DNA from: Pseudolabrys sp.
GTDB lineage: Bacteria; Pseudomonadota; Alphaproteobacteria; Rhizobiales; Xanthobacteraceae
NCBI GenBank assembly: GCA_030684935.1
Contig: JAUXXH010000031.1
Coordinates: 1 to 64,000 of the forward strand
Reading direction: 5' to 3'
Length of the DNA: 64,000 bases
Shown here: positions 9,216 to 18,720 of the stretch, in pieces
Layout: the number at the start of each line of letters is the position of its first letter
How positions within the stretch are numbered: the stretch's first letter is position 1
Translations under genes and position numbers: made by a program
Notes under the pieces: generated by a model
Databases searched by the model: none
What the model was told of the DNA's origin: nothing
What the model saw: only the letters and a program-made list of their open reading frames with translations

Positions 9216-10043
9216 ATGGCCAAGAAACATCGCGGCGGACACTCGGGCGGGCACGGCTGGTTCGTGACCTTCGCCGACCTGATGGCGCTGATGATGGCGT
9301 TCTTCGTCATGCTGGTGGCGTTCTCCACCCAGGACCAGGCCAAGCTTCAGGTCGTCGCCGGCTCGATGCGCGATGCTTTCGGCGTTCAGGACAAGGTGCG
9401 TTATTCCGGCGTCATCGAGGTTATGGGACTGCCGACAAGGCCCAAGCTCAAGAATGCGGCGCCGATCGACCCTTCGGAGGCTTCGGCTAATCCGGCGCCG
9501 GACCAGAACGACAACAAGCGGACCTATGGCGGCCGCTTTGCCCAGGACCAGCAGTTCGCGCTCGCAACGGCCTCGCTGCGCCAATCTTTGCAGGCGATGC
9601 CGGAGATTGCGGAAGCCTCCAAGCACATCATGATGGAAGAGACCAAGCAGGGCTTCAACATCGCGATTGTCGATCAGGACGGCCGCTCGATGTTTCCCGA
9701 TGGCTCCAAAGTTCCCTACGAGCGCACCCGCAAGCTGATCGAGAAGCTCGCGCCCGCGCTCAAGGCGATGCCATACCGCGTCTCGATCGTTGGCCATACG
9801 GCCACCAGCCGGGTACCGGCGGCACCCGGATACGGACCCTGGGAACTGTCTGCCGATCGCGCCAACGCGGTGCGCCAGATTCTGGCCGCCGAAGGACTGC
9901 CGTCGGCCAATATCTTCCTGGTGGCCGGCAAATCCGATACCGACCCGCTGTTCCCGGATAATCCGTCGATGTCGCCCAACCGGCGCATCACGATTACCCT
10001 GATGAAAGAAGAGCCGCCGCTTCCGGCCGATCTGAAGCCCTGA
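9216..10043 (+). CDS. motB: flagellar motor stator protein MotB with OmpA-like domain
   Basis: A 275-residue protein with one N-terminal membrane helix (WFVTFADLMALMMAFFVML). Asp21 in that helix is the ion-carrying residue of all stators. After a flexible linker rich in Pro, Asn and Asp, residues about 150-270 form an OmpA-like peptidoglycan-binding domain (SIVGHTATS, then LSADRANAVRQIL and NRRITITL). It anchors the MotA ring to the cell wall. AGGAAG lies about 11 bases upstream of the ATG. Ion type (proton or sodium) is not decided by sequence alone. Confidence 0.93.
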   Translation: MAKKHRGGHSGGHGWFVTFADLMALMMAFFVMLVAFSTQDQAKLQVVAGSMRDAFGVQDKVRYSGVIEVMGLPTRPKLKNAAPIDPSEASANPAPDQNDNKRTYGGRFAQDQQFALATASLRQSLQAMPEIAEASKHIMMEETKQGFNIAIVDQDGRSMFPDGSKVPYERTRKLIEKLAPALKAMPYRVSIVGHTATSRVPAAPGYGPWELSADRANAVRQILAAEGLPSANIFLVAGKSDTDPLFPDNPSMSPNRRITITLMKEEPPLPADLKP

Positions 10044-10179
10044 CCTGCGCCAGGCGATCCTGCCCCGGAGGTTATCCCCCGGCCGCGTCCTGCCCATATA
10101 GGCCAGTATTTTCTCTCGATTTGCGGTGATATAAGCCCCGGCTTCAGGGCCGGTGCTGGTCAGTCAGAGCGAACATTTC

Positions 10180-12102
10180 ATGAGCGAAGGCGCGAACAAA
10201 GCCGCCGAGACCGCAGATTCCAGCACGGGCGAAACCAGCCGGGAGACGCGCAAGAAATTCGCCGCGCTCACGCTCGGCAGCGTCGGAGTCGTCTACGGCG
10301 ATATCGGTACCAGTCCGCTCTATGCCTTTCGCGAGGCGGCGCTCGCCGCCAGCGGCGAGCAGATCGTCACGCGCGAGGTGGTGCTCGGCGTGCTGTCGAT
10401 GATCGTCTGGTCGCTGATCATCGTCGTCACCGTCAAATACATTCTGGTCCTGCTGCGCGCCGACAATAACGGCGAAGGCGGCACGCTGTCGCTGACGGCG
10501 CTGGCGTTCCGTGCGCTTGGCCACCGCAGCACGCCGGTCCTGATGCTCGGCATTGTCGGCGCCGCGATGTTCTACGGCGGATCCTTCATCACGCCGGCGC
10601 TGTCGGTCATGTCGGCGATCGAAGGTCTCAAGGTGGCGACGCCGGCTCTGGAGCCCTACGTGCTGCCGCTGACCACCGCCATCCTTGTTGCATTGTTCGC
10701 CGTGCAATCGCATGGTACCGGGCGGGTCGCGACGTTCTTCGGCCCGATCATGGTGGTCTGGTTTGTGGTGATTGCCACCGCCGGCGCCGTGCACATCGTC
10801 GACAATCCAGGCGTGCTGGCGGCGTTCAATCCATATTACGCCGTCAGCTTCATGCTCAGCAACGGCACTATCGCGCTGGTGACGCTGGGGGCGGTGTTTC
10901 TGGTGATCACCGGTAGCGAAGCGCTCTATGCCGATCTCGGCCACTTCGGCCGCAGGCCGATCCAGACCGCCTGGGTGGTGCTGGTGCTGCCGTGTTTGCT
11001 GCTGAATTATTTCGGCCAGGGCGCGTTGGTGCTCGCCGATCCCCTGGCGATGGTCGATCCGTTTTACCGGCTAGTGCCGGAGTCGCTGCTGTTGCCGCTT
11101 GTCGGCCTCGCCACGCTGGCGACAGCGATCGCCAGCCAGGCGGTGATCACCGGCGCCTATTCGCTCACCCAGCAGGCGATCCAGCTCGGCCTCTTGCCGC
11201 GCTTCGAGATCCGCCACACCTCGGCGGCGCATTACGGCCAGATCTACATGCCGCGGGTGAACCTGACGCTGCTGATTGGCGTGCTGCTGCTGGTGATTCT
11301 GTTCCGCACCTCAAGCGCGCTGGCGCACGCCTATGTTCTGGCGGTGACGACCACCGGCTTCGTCGCCGGCATTCTCGGTTTCATCGTGATCTGGAAGCTG
11401 TGGCGCTGGTCGTTCTGGACCACGGCGCTGCTGATGACGCCGCTGATCGCGCTCGACGGACTGTTCTTCGTCGCCGCGTCGATGAAGATTCTGGAGGGCG
11501 CCTGGGTGCCGGTGTTGTTCGGCATCCTCATCGTGGTGATCATTCTGACGTGGCGGCGCGGCACCGCGATCCTGCTCAACAAGACGCGGCGCACCGAAGT
11601 GCCTGTCGACACGCTGATCCGCAGTCTGGAAAAGAAACCGCCGCATATCGTCAAGGGCACCGCGGTGTTTCTCACCAGCGATCCCGATTTCGCGCCAACC
11701 GCGATGCTCCACAATCTCAAGCACAACAAGGTGCTGCACGAGCACAATGTGATCCTCACCATCGTCACCGCCGACACGCCGCGGGCGAAGGAGGAGGAGA
11801 GGGTGCAGATTACGCCGCTGTCGGACTTGTTCTCGCGGGTGTCGCTGAAATTCGGCTACATGGAGCAGCCGAACGTCCCGAAAGCACTGGCGATCGCGCG
11901 CAAGCACGGCTGGCAGTTCGACATCATGTCGACGTCGTTCTTTTTGTCGCGGCGCTCGCTGCGGCCGTCGCCGCAATCGGGCATGCCGTACTGGCAGGAT
12001 CACCTCTATATCGCGCTGGCCCGCTCGGCGAGCGACGCCAGCGGCTTCTTCCAGATTCCGACCGGGCGCGTGGTTGAGGTCGGCACGCAGGTGACGGTGT
12101 AG
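10180..12102 (+). CDS. kup: KUP-family potassium uptake transporter
   Basis: A 640-residue potassium/proton symporter. The family signature [11 protein letters not shown] is near residues 37-47, followed by about twelve membrane helices up to residue 470 and a cytosolic C-terminal domain. An in-frame GTG at 10153 would add nine residues, but the ATG at 10180 ([10 protein letters not shown]) is the more natural start. Acidic and basic residues in helix 1 and the [13 protein letters not shown] stretch that line the substrate site are present. It is monocistronic. Bradyrhizobium-type genomes often hold two or three kup copies; this may be one of several. Confidence 0.94.
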   Translation: MSEGANKAAETADSSTGETSRETRKKFAALTLGSVGVVYGDIGTSPLYAFREAALAASGEQIVTREVVLGVLSMIVWSLIIVVTVKYILVLLRADNNGEGGTLSLTALAFRALGHRSTPVLMLGIVGAAMFYGGSFITPALSVMSAIEGLKVATPALEPYVLPLTTAILVALFAVQSHGTGRVATFFGPIMVVWFVVIATAGAVHIVDNPGVLAAFNPYYAVSFMLSNGTIALVTLGAVFLVITGSEALYADLGHFGRRPIQTAWVVLVLPCLLLNYFGQGALVLADPLAMVDPFYRLVPESLLLPLVGLATLATAIASQAVITGAYSLTQQAIQLGLLPRFEIRHTSAAHYGQIYMPRVNLTLLIGVLLLVILFRTSSALAHAYVLAVTTTGFVAGILGFIVIWKLWRWSFWTTALLMTPLIALDGLFFVAASMKILEGAWVPVLFGILIVVIILTWRRGTAILLNKTRRTEVPVDTLIRSLEKKPPHIVKGTAVFLTSDPDFAPTAMLHNLKHNKVLHEHNVILTIVTADTPRAKEEERVQITPLSDLFSRVSLKFGYMEQPNVPKALAIARKHGWQFDIMSTSFFLSRRSLRPSPQSGMPYWQDHLYIALARSASDASGFFQIPTGRVVEVGTQVTV

Positions 12103-12167
12103 GCGGGCGGGGTGCGGTGCAGGCCAATTTCAGGTAAGCAGCGGAATAGTCACAGGGAGTAGCCGTT

Positions 12168-12506
12168 ATGGCCGACGAAATGCCGCGCGCCGACGAGGTG
12201 CGAAATCTGACGCCGGACGAGGTGGCCCGCGGATTGAAAGAAGGCAGCATGCTGCTGGTCGATGTCCGCGAGCCGAACGAGACCGCCGTCGAGCGCTACC
12301 CCGGCGCGGTCATCGTGCCGCTGTCGGCGTTCGATCCGGCCGCCATTCCCGAACCGCGCGGCAAACAGGTTGTGTTTGCCTGCCGCTCCGGCCGCCGCTC
12401 GATCACCGCTTCGGTGGCGGCACAGGACGCCGGCTATCCCTACAGCGCGCATCTGGCTGGCGGTATCATTGCCTGGAAAGAGGCTGGGCTGCCGACCGAA
12501 AGCTGA
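12168..12506 (+). CDS. single-domain rhodanese-like sulphurtransferase
   Basis: A 112-residue rhodanese domain. The active-site loop is CRSGRR with catalytic Cys72, and the CH2A-like VDVREPNE motif is near residue 31. The six-residue loop fits a sulphurtransferase rather than a phosphatase, which would have seven. No signal peptide, so cytosolic. SD GGGAG is 8 bases before the ATG. The donor and acceptor of sulphur are unknown, and nothing nearby suggests a pathway. Confidence 0.9.
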   Translation: MADEMPRADEVRNLTPDEVARGLKEGSMLLVDVREPNETAVERYPGAVIVPLSAFDPAAIPEPRGKQVVFACRSGRRSITASVAAQDAGYPYSAHLAGGIIAWKEAGLPTES

Positions 12507-12514
12507 ACGCAAAA

Positions 12515-12545
12515 CCCCTGGCCAGGCGAGGGGCCGGGCCAGGGG
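12515..12545 (-). terminator. Rho-independent terminator for the outer-membrane protein gene
   Basis: A 9-bp perfect stem (CCCCTGGCC at 12515-12523 with GGCCAGGGG at 12537-12545). Read on the minus strand it is followed directly by TTTT, so it ends transcripts of the omp gene that stops at 12564. On the plus strand no T-run follows, so it serves the convergent rhodanese gene at most weakly. Confidence 0.75.
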
Positions 12546-12563
12546 CATTACGGATGGAGCGGA

Positions 12564-13274
12564 TCAGAACAGGTTGAACCGGTAGTTCAGGCCGACTTTG
12601 ACCAGATGGGTCTGCAGTTTGACGTCGGGCGTCCCGGCCACAGTCAGCGTTCCTGTGGTGGTCAAAGTCTGGGAAATCGACTTGAACCACAGGTAATTGT
12701 ACTCGAGTTTAGCCGACAGGTTGCCCCAGAAGGCATACTCGACGCCGGCGCCGATCACCCAGCCCTGGCGGTTGAAATCGCCGGTGGCGGTGCCGCCAGT
12801 GCCGTCGGTGACGTCCCATTTGTCGCGGGTCCAGGCCGCGCCGCCTTTGCCGTAGACCAGGATGTTGTCGAAGGCGTAGCCGAGCCGGCCCGTCAGCGTG
12901 GCGTAATAGTCGTTCTTGAGCGTCAGATTGCCGGCAAACAAAGCGGTTTCGTGTTTGACGTTGGCCCATGAGTAGTCGCCCTCGATACCGAGGACGAACC
13001 TGCCGGTCTGGAAATTGTAACCGATCTGGCCGCCCGCGAGCCACCCGTCCCCGTTCACGGAGTCGGTGCCAAGCGGGCCGGTGCCGGTCCATCTGCTCCA
13101 GCCATAGCCGCCGTGTACGCCTAGATAGAGGCCCGACCAGCTGAAGATGGAGACGGGGCTATAGTAGGCAGGCGCTTTATAAACGGGCCGCGGCAAATCG
13201 GCGGCATGAACTGAAGTAACCAACGAAAACGCTACAAACGCACCAACTGCACAAATCTTTGTGGTCAGGCGCAT
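12564..13274 (-). CDS. outer-membrane beta-barrel protein (Omp25/RopB-like)
   Basis: A 236-residue protein with a cleavable signal ending SVHAADLP. It is followed by a short Pro/Tyr-rich leader and an eight-strand barrel of alternating aromatic strands (FSWSGLYLGVHGGYGWSRW, YATLTGRLGYAFDN, SAKLEYNYLWF). It ends VGLNYRFNLF, with the terminal Phe expected for BAM assembly. This type is abundant in rhizobial and Bradyrhizobium outer membranes. AGGGGACTCAC precedes the ATG. A terminator follows. Specific function (structure, adhesion, small-molecule diffusion) cannot be read from sequence. Confidence 0.9.
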   Translation of the reverse strand: MRLTTKICAVGAFVAFSLVTSVHAADLPRPVYKAPAYYSPVSIFSWSGLYLGVHGGYGWSRWTGTGPLGTDSVNGDGWLAGGQIGYNFQTGRFVLGIEGDYSWANVKHETALFAGNLTLKNDYYATLTGRLGYAFDNILVYGKGGAAWTRDKWDVTDGTGGTATGDFNRQGWVIGAGVEYAFWGNLSAKLEYNYLWFKSISQTLTTTGTLTVAGTPDVKLQTHLVKVGLNYRFNLF

Positions 13275-13416
13275 GTGAGTCCCCTGAAAGGTTTAATTCG
13301 AAGAAGCGATCCTCATCTCAAAAATACGGGTAAATAATACCTATCTGATTCGCAGGGGAAAAAAGCATTATTTCAGTTGCGAATCGGCTGCCAACAGGGT
13401 CCCGACGCGCGGTCGA

Positions 13417-14382
13417 TCAGCCGGCCGTAACTCCGTCAGACTGCTTCGCATCGTCTTCCGGCCGCCAGCGCCGGTGTTGCCAGAGCCATTGCTCCGGATG
13501 CTCGCGGATCCAGCCTTCGACCACAGTGATGATGACCTGGGTGGTGCCTGCGATGTCGATCCTGCCCTCCGCGTCACGCACCGGCGCGATTGCTTCGGTC
13601 AATTCCGGGCGAAACCGGTTGCCGGGCAGCCGCACCACCCGCACACCGTGGATTGGGCAGTCGAAATGCTGCGCCAGCCGCGCCAGCAGCGGATTGGCCC
13701 GGGTCCTGCGGCCGAAGAACGTCACCGGCACGCCGCGCACGTAATACTGGTCGACCAGCATGCCGACATGGGCGCCGCGCTCCAGCGCTTCGGCGATCTT
13801 CATCGGCGCATCGAGGCTGGTGGCGATCAGTGTGCCCATGCTGGCTGCCCGCGTTTCCTGCAGCCAGCGGTCGATGCCGGCAATGTTGGGGCGGCGGTAC
13901 AGCACGGCGCTGTCGAGCTTGTAGGTGGCGGCGGCGATGGCGGGCAGTTCCCAATTGCCGAGATGGGCGGCGAAAATCAGGGCCGGCTTGCCGTCCTCGA
14001 GCAAATCCTTGAAGTGCGCGACGTGTTCATCGCGGATCTCGATGCGGCTCGGCCGTTCGGGATGATCGGGGTCGAAATCCCACAGCCGGTCGAGATGGGC
14101 GAACTCCGCCCCCATGCGGCCGAGATTGTCCCAGGCGCCGCGCAGAATGGCGTCGATTTCGGCCGGCGATTTCTCCGGAAAGGCGGTAACCAGATTGGCG
14201 CGGGCGATGCGGTGCTCGCGAAACAACGGCCCGACCTGGCGCATCAGCCAGCCGCCGGTATTGATCATCCAGTCCGGCTTGACCAGGCGAAGGCCTTTGA
14301 TGAGGCCGATCGCCAGCGCTCCCACCAGCGCATCGCCGGCGCGCTTGGCGCCGCGGCGCAGCCGCCGTTTGATCGCGCTCAT
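13417..14382 (-). CDS. lpxXL: lipid A VLCFA acyltransferase (LpxXL-like, HtrB/LpxL superfamily)
   Basis: A 321-residue late acyltransferase with an N-terminal membrane anchor and the catalytic H-x4-E motif in HLGNWE near residue 135. In rhizobia LpxXL moves the 27-hydroxyoctacosanoyl chain from AcpXL to lipid A. Here that role is supported mainly by position: it is the last gene of an operon holding acpXL, fabZ, two fabF genes and a dehydrogenase, the same order as in Rhizobium. GAGG lies 8 bases before its ATG and adh stops 10 bp upstream. On sequence alone it could be an LpxL/LpxM lauroyl transferase. Confidence 0.85.
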   Translation of the reverse strand: MSAIKRRLRRGAKRAGDALVGALAIGLIKGLRLVKPDWMINTGGWLMRQVGPLFREHRIARANLVTAFPEKSPAEIDAILRGAWDNLGRMGAEFAHLDRLWDFDPDHPERPSRIEIRDEHVAHFKDLLEDGKPALIFAAHLGNWELPAIAAATYKLDSAVLYRRPNIAGIDRWLQETRAASMGTLIATSLDAPMKIAEALERGAHVGMLVDQYYVRGVPVTFFGRRTRANPLLARLAQHFDCPIHGVRVVRLPGNRFRPELTEAIAPVRDAEGRIDIAGTTQVIITVVEGWIREHPEQWLWQHRRWRPEDDAKQSDGVTAG

Positions 14383-14392
14383 GGTTCGCGCC

Positions 14393-15415
14393 TCAGAAGT
14401 TGACGATGACCTTGCCGAACACCTGGCGGCCTTCGAGGCGCGCCAGGCCTAGTTCGAAATCGGCCAGCGCGAATTCGCTGTCGATGATCGGCGCCATGCC
14501 GGCCGCGATTTTCGACAGGCTGTCGCGGACGTTGCGGATGACGCAGCCGAACGAGCCGAAGATCTTGTACTGCTGCTGGAACAGCTGCATCAGGTTGATG
14601 GTCACGGTCGGTCCCGCCGTCGAGCCGCAGGTGACCAGCCGGCCGCCGCGCTTGAGCACGAAAAGCGAGGCGTTGAAGCCTTCGCCGCCGACATGCTCGA
14701 ACACGACATCGACACCTTTCTTGGCAGTGAGCTTGCGCGTGACGCCTTCGAAGCGCTCGGTCTTGTAGTTGATGACGTGGTCGGCACCGAGCGCCTTCGC
14801 CTTTTCCGCCTTGGCGTCGTCGCCGATGGTGGTAATGACGGTGCAGCCGATGGCCTTGGCCATCTTGATGGCGACGGAGCCGATGCCGGAGCCGCCGGCA
14901 TGCACCAGAATCGTCTCGCCCGGCCGCAGCTTGGCGTTGTCGAACAGCATATGTTCGGTGGTGCCGAAGGCGATCGGGGCGCAGGCGGCATCGCGCAGCG
15001 ACACACCGTCAGGAACAGGAATGATCAGACGCGCCGGCAGGTTGATCAGTTCACGGGCGAAGCCGTCGATATGAAAACCCATGATGCCGGCGACGTTCTC
15101 GCACAGATTGTCGCGGCCCTCGCGGCAGGCGGTGCACTTGCCGCAGGTCATGGCGCCGTAGGACACCACCTTGTCGCCGGCCTTGAAGCCGGAGACGCCG
15201 GCGCCGACAGCGGCGATCTCGCCCGACGCTTCGGCGCCGACCACGAGCGGCAGCTTGCGCTTGGCGAACGCCATGCCGCGGAAGCCCCAGACGTCGAGGT
15301 GATTGAGCGCGACCGCCTTGATGCGGACCTGCACTTCGCCGTCGCCGGGCGGCGGCGGCGCGGGCAAGTCGACCAGTTCAAGCTGGCGGTCGCCGATAAG
15401 CTGTAATGCGCGCAT
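14393..15415 (-). CDS. zinc-type MDR oxidoreductase of the VLCFA lipid A operon
   Basis: A 340-residue medium-chain dehydrogenase/reductase. The N-terminal half has the GAEASGEIAAVG catalytic-domain motif and a four-Cys structural zinc lobe (CGKCTACREGRDNLC). The C-terminal half has a Rossmann nucleotide-binding GGSGIGSVAIKMAK motif. In rhizobial clusters a homologue sits in the same place, between the ketosynthases and lpxXL. The likely job is one of the reductive steps (enoyl or ketoacyl reduction) while the C28 chain is built on AcpXL. The exact reaction is not shown by sequence. Confidence 0.85.
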   Translation of the reverse strand: MRALQLIGDRQLELVDLPAPPPPGDGEVQVRIKAVALNHLDVWGFRGMAFAKRKLPLVVGAEASGEIAAVGAGVSGFKAGDKVVSYGAMTCGKCTACREGRDNLCENVAGIMGFHIDGFARELINLPARLIIPVPDGVSLRDAACAPIAFGTTEHMLFDNAKLRPGETILVHAGGSGIGSVAIKMAKAIGCTVITTIGDDAKAEKAKALGADHVINYKTERFEGVTRKLTAKKGVDVVFEHVGGEGFNASLFVLKRGGRLVTCGSTAGPTVTINLMQLFQQQYKIFGSFGCVIRNVRDSLSKIAAGMAPIIDSEFALADFELGLARLEGRQVFGKVIVNF

Positions 15416-15484
15416 CGCGGGGTTGCTGCCTTTTTAGATGAGAATGCGGAGAGCCCGGTCCGACAGCGGCCCGGGATAGTCCGG

Positions 15485-16756
15485 TTACGCGGGCTCAAGC
15501 CCCATGACCAGCGAGACGTTCTGCCCGCCGAAGCCGAAGGAGTTGGAAATGGCGTGGGTGACGCGCGCATCGCGCGCCTTGAACGGCACGACGTCGAGCG
15601 GAATCGCCGGGTCGGGTTGTTCGTAGTTGATGGTCGGCGGAATGCGCTGATGCTGCAATGTGAGAATGGAAATCACCGCCTCGATGGCGCCGGCCGCGGA
15701 CAGCGTGTGTCCGATCATCGACTTGTTCGACGAGATTGGCACGCTCTTCATGCGCTCGCCGAGCACTGTCGAGACGCCAAGATACTCCATCTTGTCGTTT
15801 TCCGGCGTGCCGGTGCCGTGCGCGTTGACGTAGTCGATGTCCGCGGGCGTCAATCCGGCGTCCTTGATGGCATTGGCAATGCATCCGATGATCGGCTTGC
15901 CGTCCGGGCTCGAGCGGGTGCGGTGGAAGGAGTCGGCCATTTCACCGCAGCCTTCGAGCACGCCGAGAATGGTCGCACCGCGCGCGCGCGCCGCGTCGTA
16001 GCTTTCCAGCACCAGCGCGCCGGCGCCCTCGGCCATCACGAAGCCGTCGCGGTTCTTGGCGAAAGGACGGGCGGCGCCGGCCGGCGCGTCATTGCTGGTC
16101 GACAGCGCCGACAGCAGCGAAAAGCGAATGACCGATTCCGGATTGATCGAGCCGTCGGTGCCGATGCAGAGCGCGGCATCGGTCTCGCCGCGCCGGATGG
16201 CCTCGACGCCGAGCTGGATCGCGCTCGCGCCGGAGGCGCAGGCGGTCGACAGCGAAATCGGCGAACCCTGGGTGCCGAACTTTTCCGCCAGCGTTTCGGC
16301 CACCGAGCCGAACATGAAGCGGCGGTGGAAGGCGGGAAACTGCGCGCTGACGCGCAACAGATCATTGTAGTCGACTTTGTCGTTGGCGCCGGTCTGGGCG
16401 CCGACCTCAAGCCGCTGCGGCCATTCCACCTCGATCGGCGGCACGGCAACGAACAGCGGGCCGGGGAAGGCGCCCCGCGTGCCGATGCCGGATTGGGTCA
16501 CGGCTTCCTCCGCCGCCAGATCGGCGAATTGCTCGGACAACGCCGCGGTGCAGGACTGCGGCGGCAGGAAATCGATGGTGCCGGCGATGCGGGTCTTGAG
16601 GCCGTCGGTGGCGAAGCGGGTGATGGCGCGGATGCCGGATTCGCCGGCGGTCAGCTTGGCCCAGTTATCGACCTTGCCGGCGCCCAGCGAGGTGACAACG
16701 CCGACGCCGGTGACAACGACAACGGGTCGGCCGAACTTGTCCTTGCGCGATGTCAT
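15485..16756 (-). CDS. beta-ketoacyl-ACP synthase (FabF-like), active partner of the VLCFA operon
   Basis: A 423-residue elongating ketosynthase. The complete Cys-His-His triad is visible: Cys173 in STACASG, His in NAHGTGTPEND, and His in GHTLSAAG. It should condense malonyl-ACP with the growing chain on AcpXL. A good SD (AGGAG) lies 9 bases before the ATG. It is directly downstream (14 bp) of a second fabF-like gene that lacks these residues, so the pair may act as a heterodimer. A 69-bp gap separates it from adh. Confidence 0.92.
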   Translation of the reverse strand: MTSRKDKFGRPVVVVTGVGVVTSLGAGKVDNWAKLTAGESGIRAITRFATDGLKTRIAGTIDFLPPQSCTAALSEQFADLAAEEAVTQSGIGTRGAFPGPLFVAVPPIEVEWPQRLEVGAQTGANDKVDYNDLLRVSAQFPAFHRRFMFGSVAETLAEKFGTQGSPISLSTACASGASAIQLGVEAIRRGETDAALCIGTDGSINPESVIRFSLLSALSTSNDAPAGAARPFAKNRDGFVMAEGAGALVLESYDAARARGATILGVLEGCGEMADSFHRTRSSPDGKPIIGCIANAIKDAGLTPADIDYVNAHGTGTPENDKMEYLGVSTVLGERMKSVPISSNKSMIGHTLSAAGAIEAVISILTLQHQRIPPTINYEQPDPAIPLDVVPFKARDARVTHAISNSFGFGGQNVSLVMGLEPA

Positions 16757-16770
16757 CGCCGTGCGCTCCT

Positions 16771-17964
16771 TCAGTCAACCCGCTCGATCAACGCGAGCCC
16801 TTCGCCGCGCCAATGACCGACGCCGGTCACCAGCACCTGGCTTAGATCCCCGGTCATCGGCCGTTCGAGGCCGGTCGTGTCAGAGGGCGGAAACAGACTA
16901 CCATGGGCGAGCGCGATCGTGGCCAGCGCCACATTCATGGGAAACTGCGTATCCGGTCCATGTCCGAGATAGGAGCCGGTAGCGCGCACGGCAAGGTCGC
17001 TGTGCCGCTCCAGGAAGGCCCGCTCTTCGGCGGTGGCCGGGCCCGCGCCGCTGGCGCCGGACAGGACCGCGGCGCGGTCCGGCACGATCTTGTTCTTGAT
17101 CGAGCTCCACAGCTTCTCGAGCATAGCGGTGATGCCGCCCGGTTCGCGCTTGGCGCGGTCGGCGACAACGGCGGTCAGACGCGCCATCGGTTTGGCGCCA
17201 CGTGCTTCGGCGTGTTCGCGCGCTTCAATCACCAGAAACGCGCCGATCGAGCCGAGCGCAAAGCCGCCTTCGGCGCCGCGCTCCCAGACAGGGGCGTACT
17301 TGTCTTTCATGCCGAGACCGGCGAATTCGTAGAGCATCAGAAGGTCGGGCCGCTCGCCATTATGCGAGCCGCCGACCAGCGCGATATCGCTCTGTCCCGC
17401 GGCGATGCGCGACAACGCGATCCGCACCGCGTTCACGCCGGCCGATTCCTCGCCCATGAACGTTCGGGACGAGCCGGTGACGCCGTGCACGATCGAGATA
17501 TTGCCCGCCAGCAGATTGGAGAGCTGCGCCAGGAACAGCGTCGGACGAAGATCGCTCATCAGCCGCTCATTGAGGAAAGCGGCGGGATTGGCGGCTTTCG
17601 GCATGCCGGTCAGAATGGCGCCGTCGACCGCGAGGTCGCGTTCGCCGCCGGCGGCGGCGACGATCATGTCCATGCGGGAGAGGATGTCGGTCTGGCCTTT
17701 GACGCCGGCCGAGTCGAGGGCCAGCCCGGCGGCATAGGTGCCGATCCGCTGCCACATCTCCATCTGCCGCTGATCACCCTTCTTGGGGATCTGGGCGTCG
17801 AAATTGATCGGGGCAAGCGGATGCACAAGGAAGGGCGCGAACGCTGTCGCGTCGGCGCCGGGCTGCGCCTCCATCAGTTTTTGCCAGTGAGCCTGCGGCC
17901 CTTCGCCGAGGCAGGAGACGATGCCGATGCCGGTGATCCAGGTTTCCCGTCCGACATCAGCCAT
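16771..17964 (-). CDS. degenerate ketosynthase, chain-length-factor-like partner
   Basis: A 397-residue protein with the thiolase-type KS fold but without the KS catalytic residues. Aligned to its neighbour, the active Cys position is Glu173 (GEESAGVNAV). The first His motif is replaced by SGASGAGPAT and the second by LGHGPDTQFPMN. This resembles the KS-beta or chain-length factor of type II polyketide systems, where the Cys is a Gln. The start at 17964 (MADVGRETW) overlaps the fabZ stop by 8 bp; a further upstream ATG at 17985 is less likely. It is often annotated simply as a 3-oxoacyl-ACP synthase. A non-condensing role is my inference. Confidence 0.85.
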   Translation of the reverse strand: MADVGRETWITGIGIVSCLGEGPQAHWQKLMEAQPGADATAFAPFLVHPLAPINFDAQIPKKGDQRQMEMWQRIGTYAAGLALDSAGVKGQTDILSRMDMIVAAAGGERDLAVDGAILTGMPKAANPAAFLNERLMSDLRPTLFLAQLSNLLAGNISIVHGVTGSSRTFMGEESAGVNAVRIALSRIAAGQSDIALVGGSHNGERPDLLMLYEFAGLGMKDKYAPVWERGAEGGFALGSIGAFLVIEAREHAEARGAKPMARLTAVVADRAKREPGGITAMLEKLWSSIKNKIVPDRAAVLSGASGAGPATAEERAFLERHSDLAVRATGSYLGHGPDTQFPMNVALATIALAHGSLFPPSDTTGLERPMTGDLSQVLVTGVGHWRGEGLALIERVD

Positions 17965-18430
17965 TGACCGGCGCCTCAAGGGCAAGCCCGATGCGAGAGG
18001 CGAGCTTGCGCATCTCCGTTTCCATCTCGGCGTTAGGAAAATCCATAACCCGCAGCGTCAGGGTCGCATCGCAGACCGGTTTGCCTTTGGCCACGATCTT
18101 GGCCTTGGTGACGGCGTAGCCGGACCCCTCGTGCATCAGTTGCGCTTCGACCGACAGGACTTCGCCCGGGGTGACAAATGTGCGCAGCTTGGCCTCCTTG
18201 ACCGAGGCCAGGAAGGGCACGCGTTCGAACCGGTTGGCGGCGATCACCAGCCAGCCGGAGGTCTGCGCCATCGCTTCAATCAGCAGCACGCCGGGCATCA
18301 ATGGATAGCCCGGGAAATGTCCTTCGAAAATCGTGCTGGCCGTGGGAACCGTGGCCTCGCTGCAGATCTTTCGGTCGGCAAGACTGAGGTCGACGATCCG
18401 GTCGATCAGCTGGAAGTACTCGAGGCGCAT
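17957..18430 (-). CDS. 3-hydroxyacyl-ACP dehydratase FabZ-like (VLCFA operon)
   Basis: A 157-residue hot-dog-fold dehydratase. The catalytic motif is FEGHFPGYPLMPGVLLIEAMAQ, with the His and (after the dimer swap) the Glu both present. It would remove water from 3-hydroxyacyl-AcpXL during chain building. The start at 18430 (MRLEYFQLIDRIV) is preferred to an upstream ATG that would read back through acpXL. The gene begins 8 bp after the acpXL stop. Sequence resembles rhizobial fabZ-XL more by context than by any unique motif. Confidence 0.88.
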   Translation of the reverse strand: MRLEYFQLIDRIVDLSLADRKICSEATVPTASTIFEGHFPGYPLMPGVLLIEAMAQTSGWLVIAANRFERVPFLASVKEAKLRTFVTPGEVLSVEAQLMHEGSGYAVTKAKIVAKGKPVCDATLTLRVMDFPNAEMETEMRKLASRIGLALEAPVNG

Positions 18431-18438
18431 GGACGGCG

Positions 18439-18720
18439 CTAGGCCCCCTTGGCGGCGACGAGTTCGTCGATGCGGGCGCTGAGGTTTTTCAGCACGAAGT
18501 ACTGATCGGTGGTGGCTTTGCCGTCGTTGACTTCCTGGGTCCACTGTTCGAGCGGCAATTTGATGCCGAACGCCTTGTCGATGGCAAAGGCGATATCGAG
18601 GAAATCGAGGCTGTCGATGCCCAGATCGTTAATCGCATGGCTTTCGGGCGTAATAGAATCGCGCGGGATATCGCACGTCTCGGCGATAATATTGGCGATC
18701 GTGTCGTAGGTGGTGGACAT
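18439..18720 (-). CDS. acpXL: acyl carrier protein AcpXL for very-long-chain fatty acids of lipid A
   Basis: A 93-residue acyl carrier protein. The phosphopantetheine attachment Ser is Ser37 in GIDSLDFLD. It is longer than the housekeeping ACP (about 78) and carries the insert [20 protein letters not shown] typical of AcpXL. It would carry the C26-C28 hydroxy fatty acid that LpxXL adds to lipid A. First gene of the minus-strand operon acpXL-fabZ-fabF2-fabF1-adh-lpxXL. Its promoter should lie in 18721-18960. Confidence 0.92.
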   Translation of the reverse strand: MSTTYDTIANIIAETCDIPRDSITPESHAINDLGIDSLDFLDIAFAIDKAFGIKLPLEQWTQEVNDGKATTDQYFVLKNLSARIDELVAAKGA

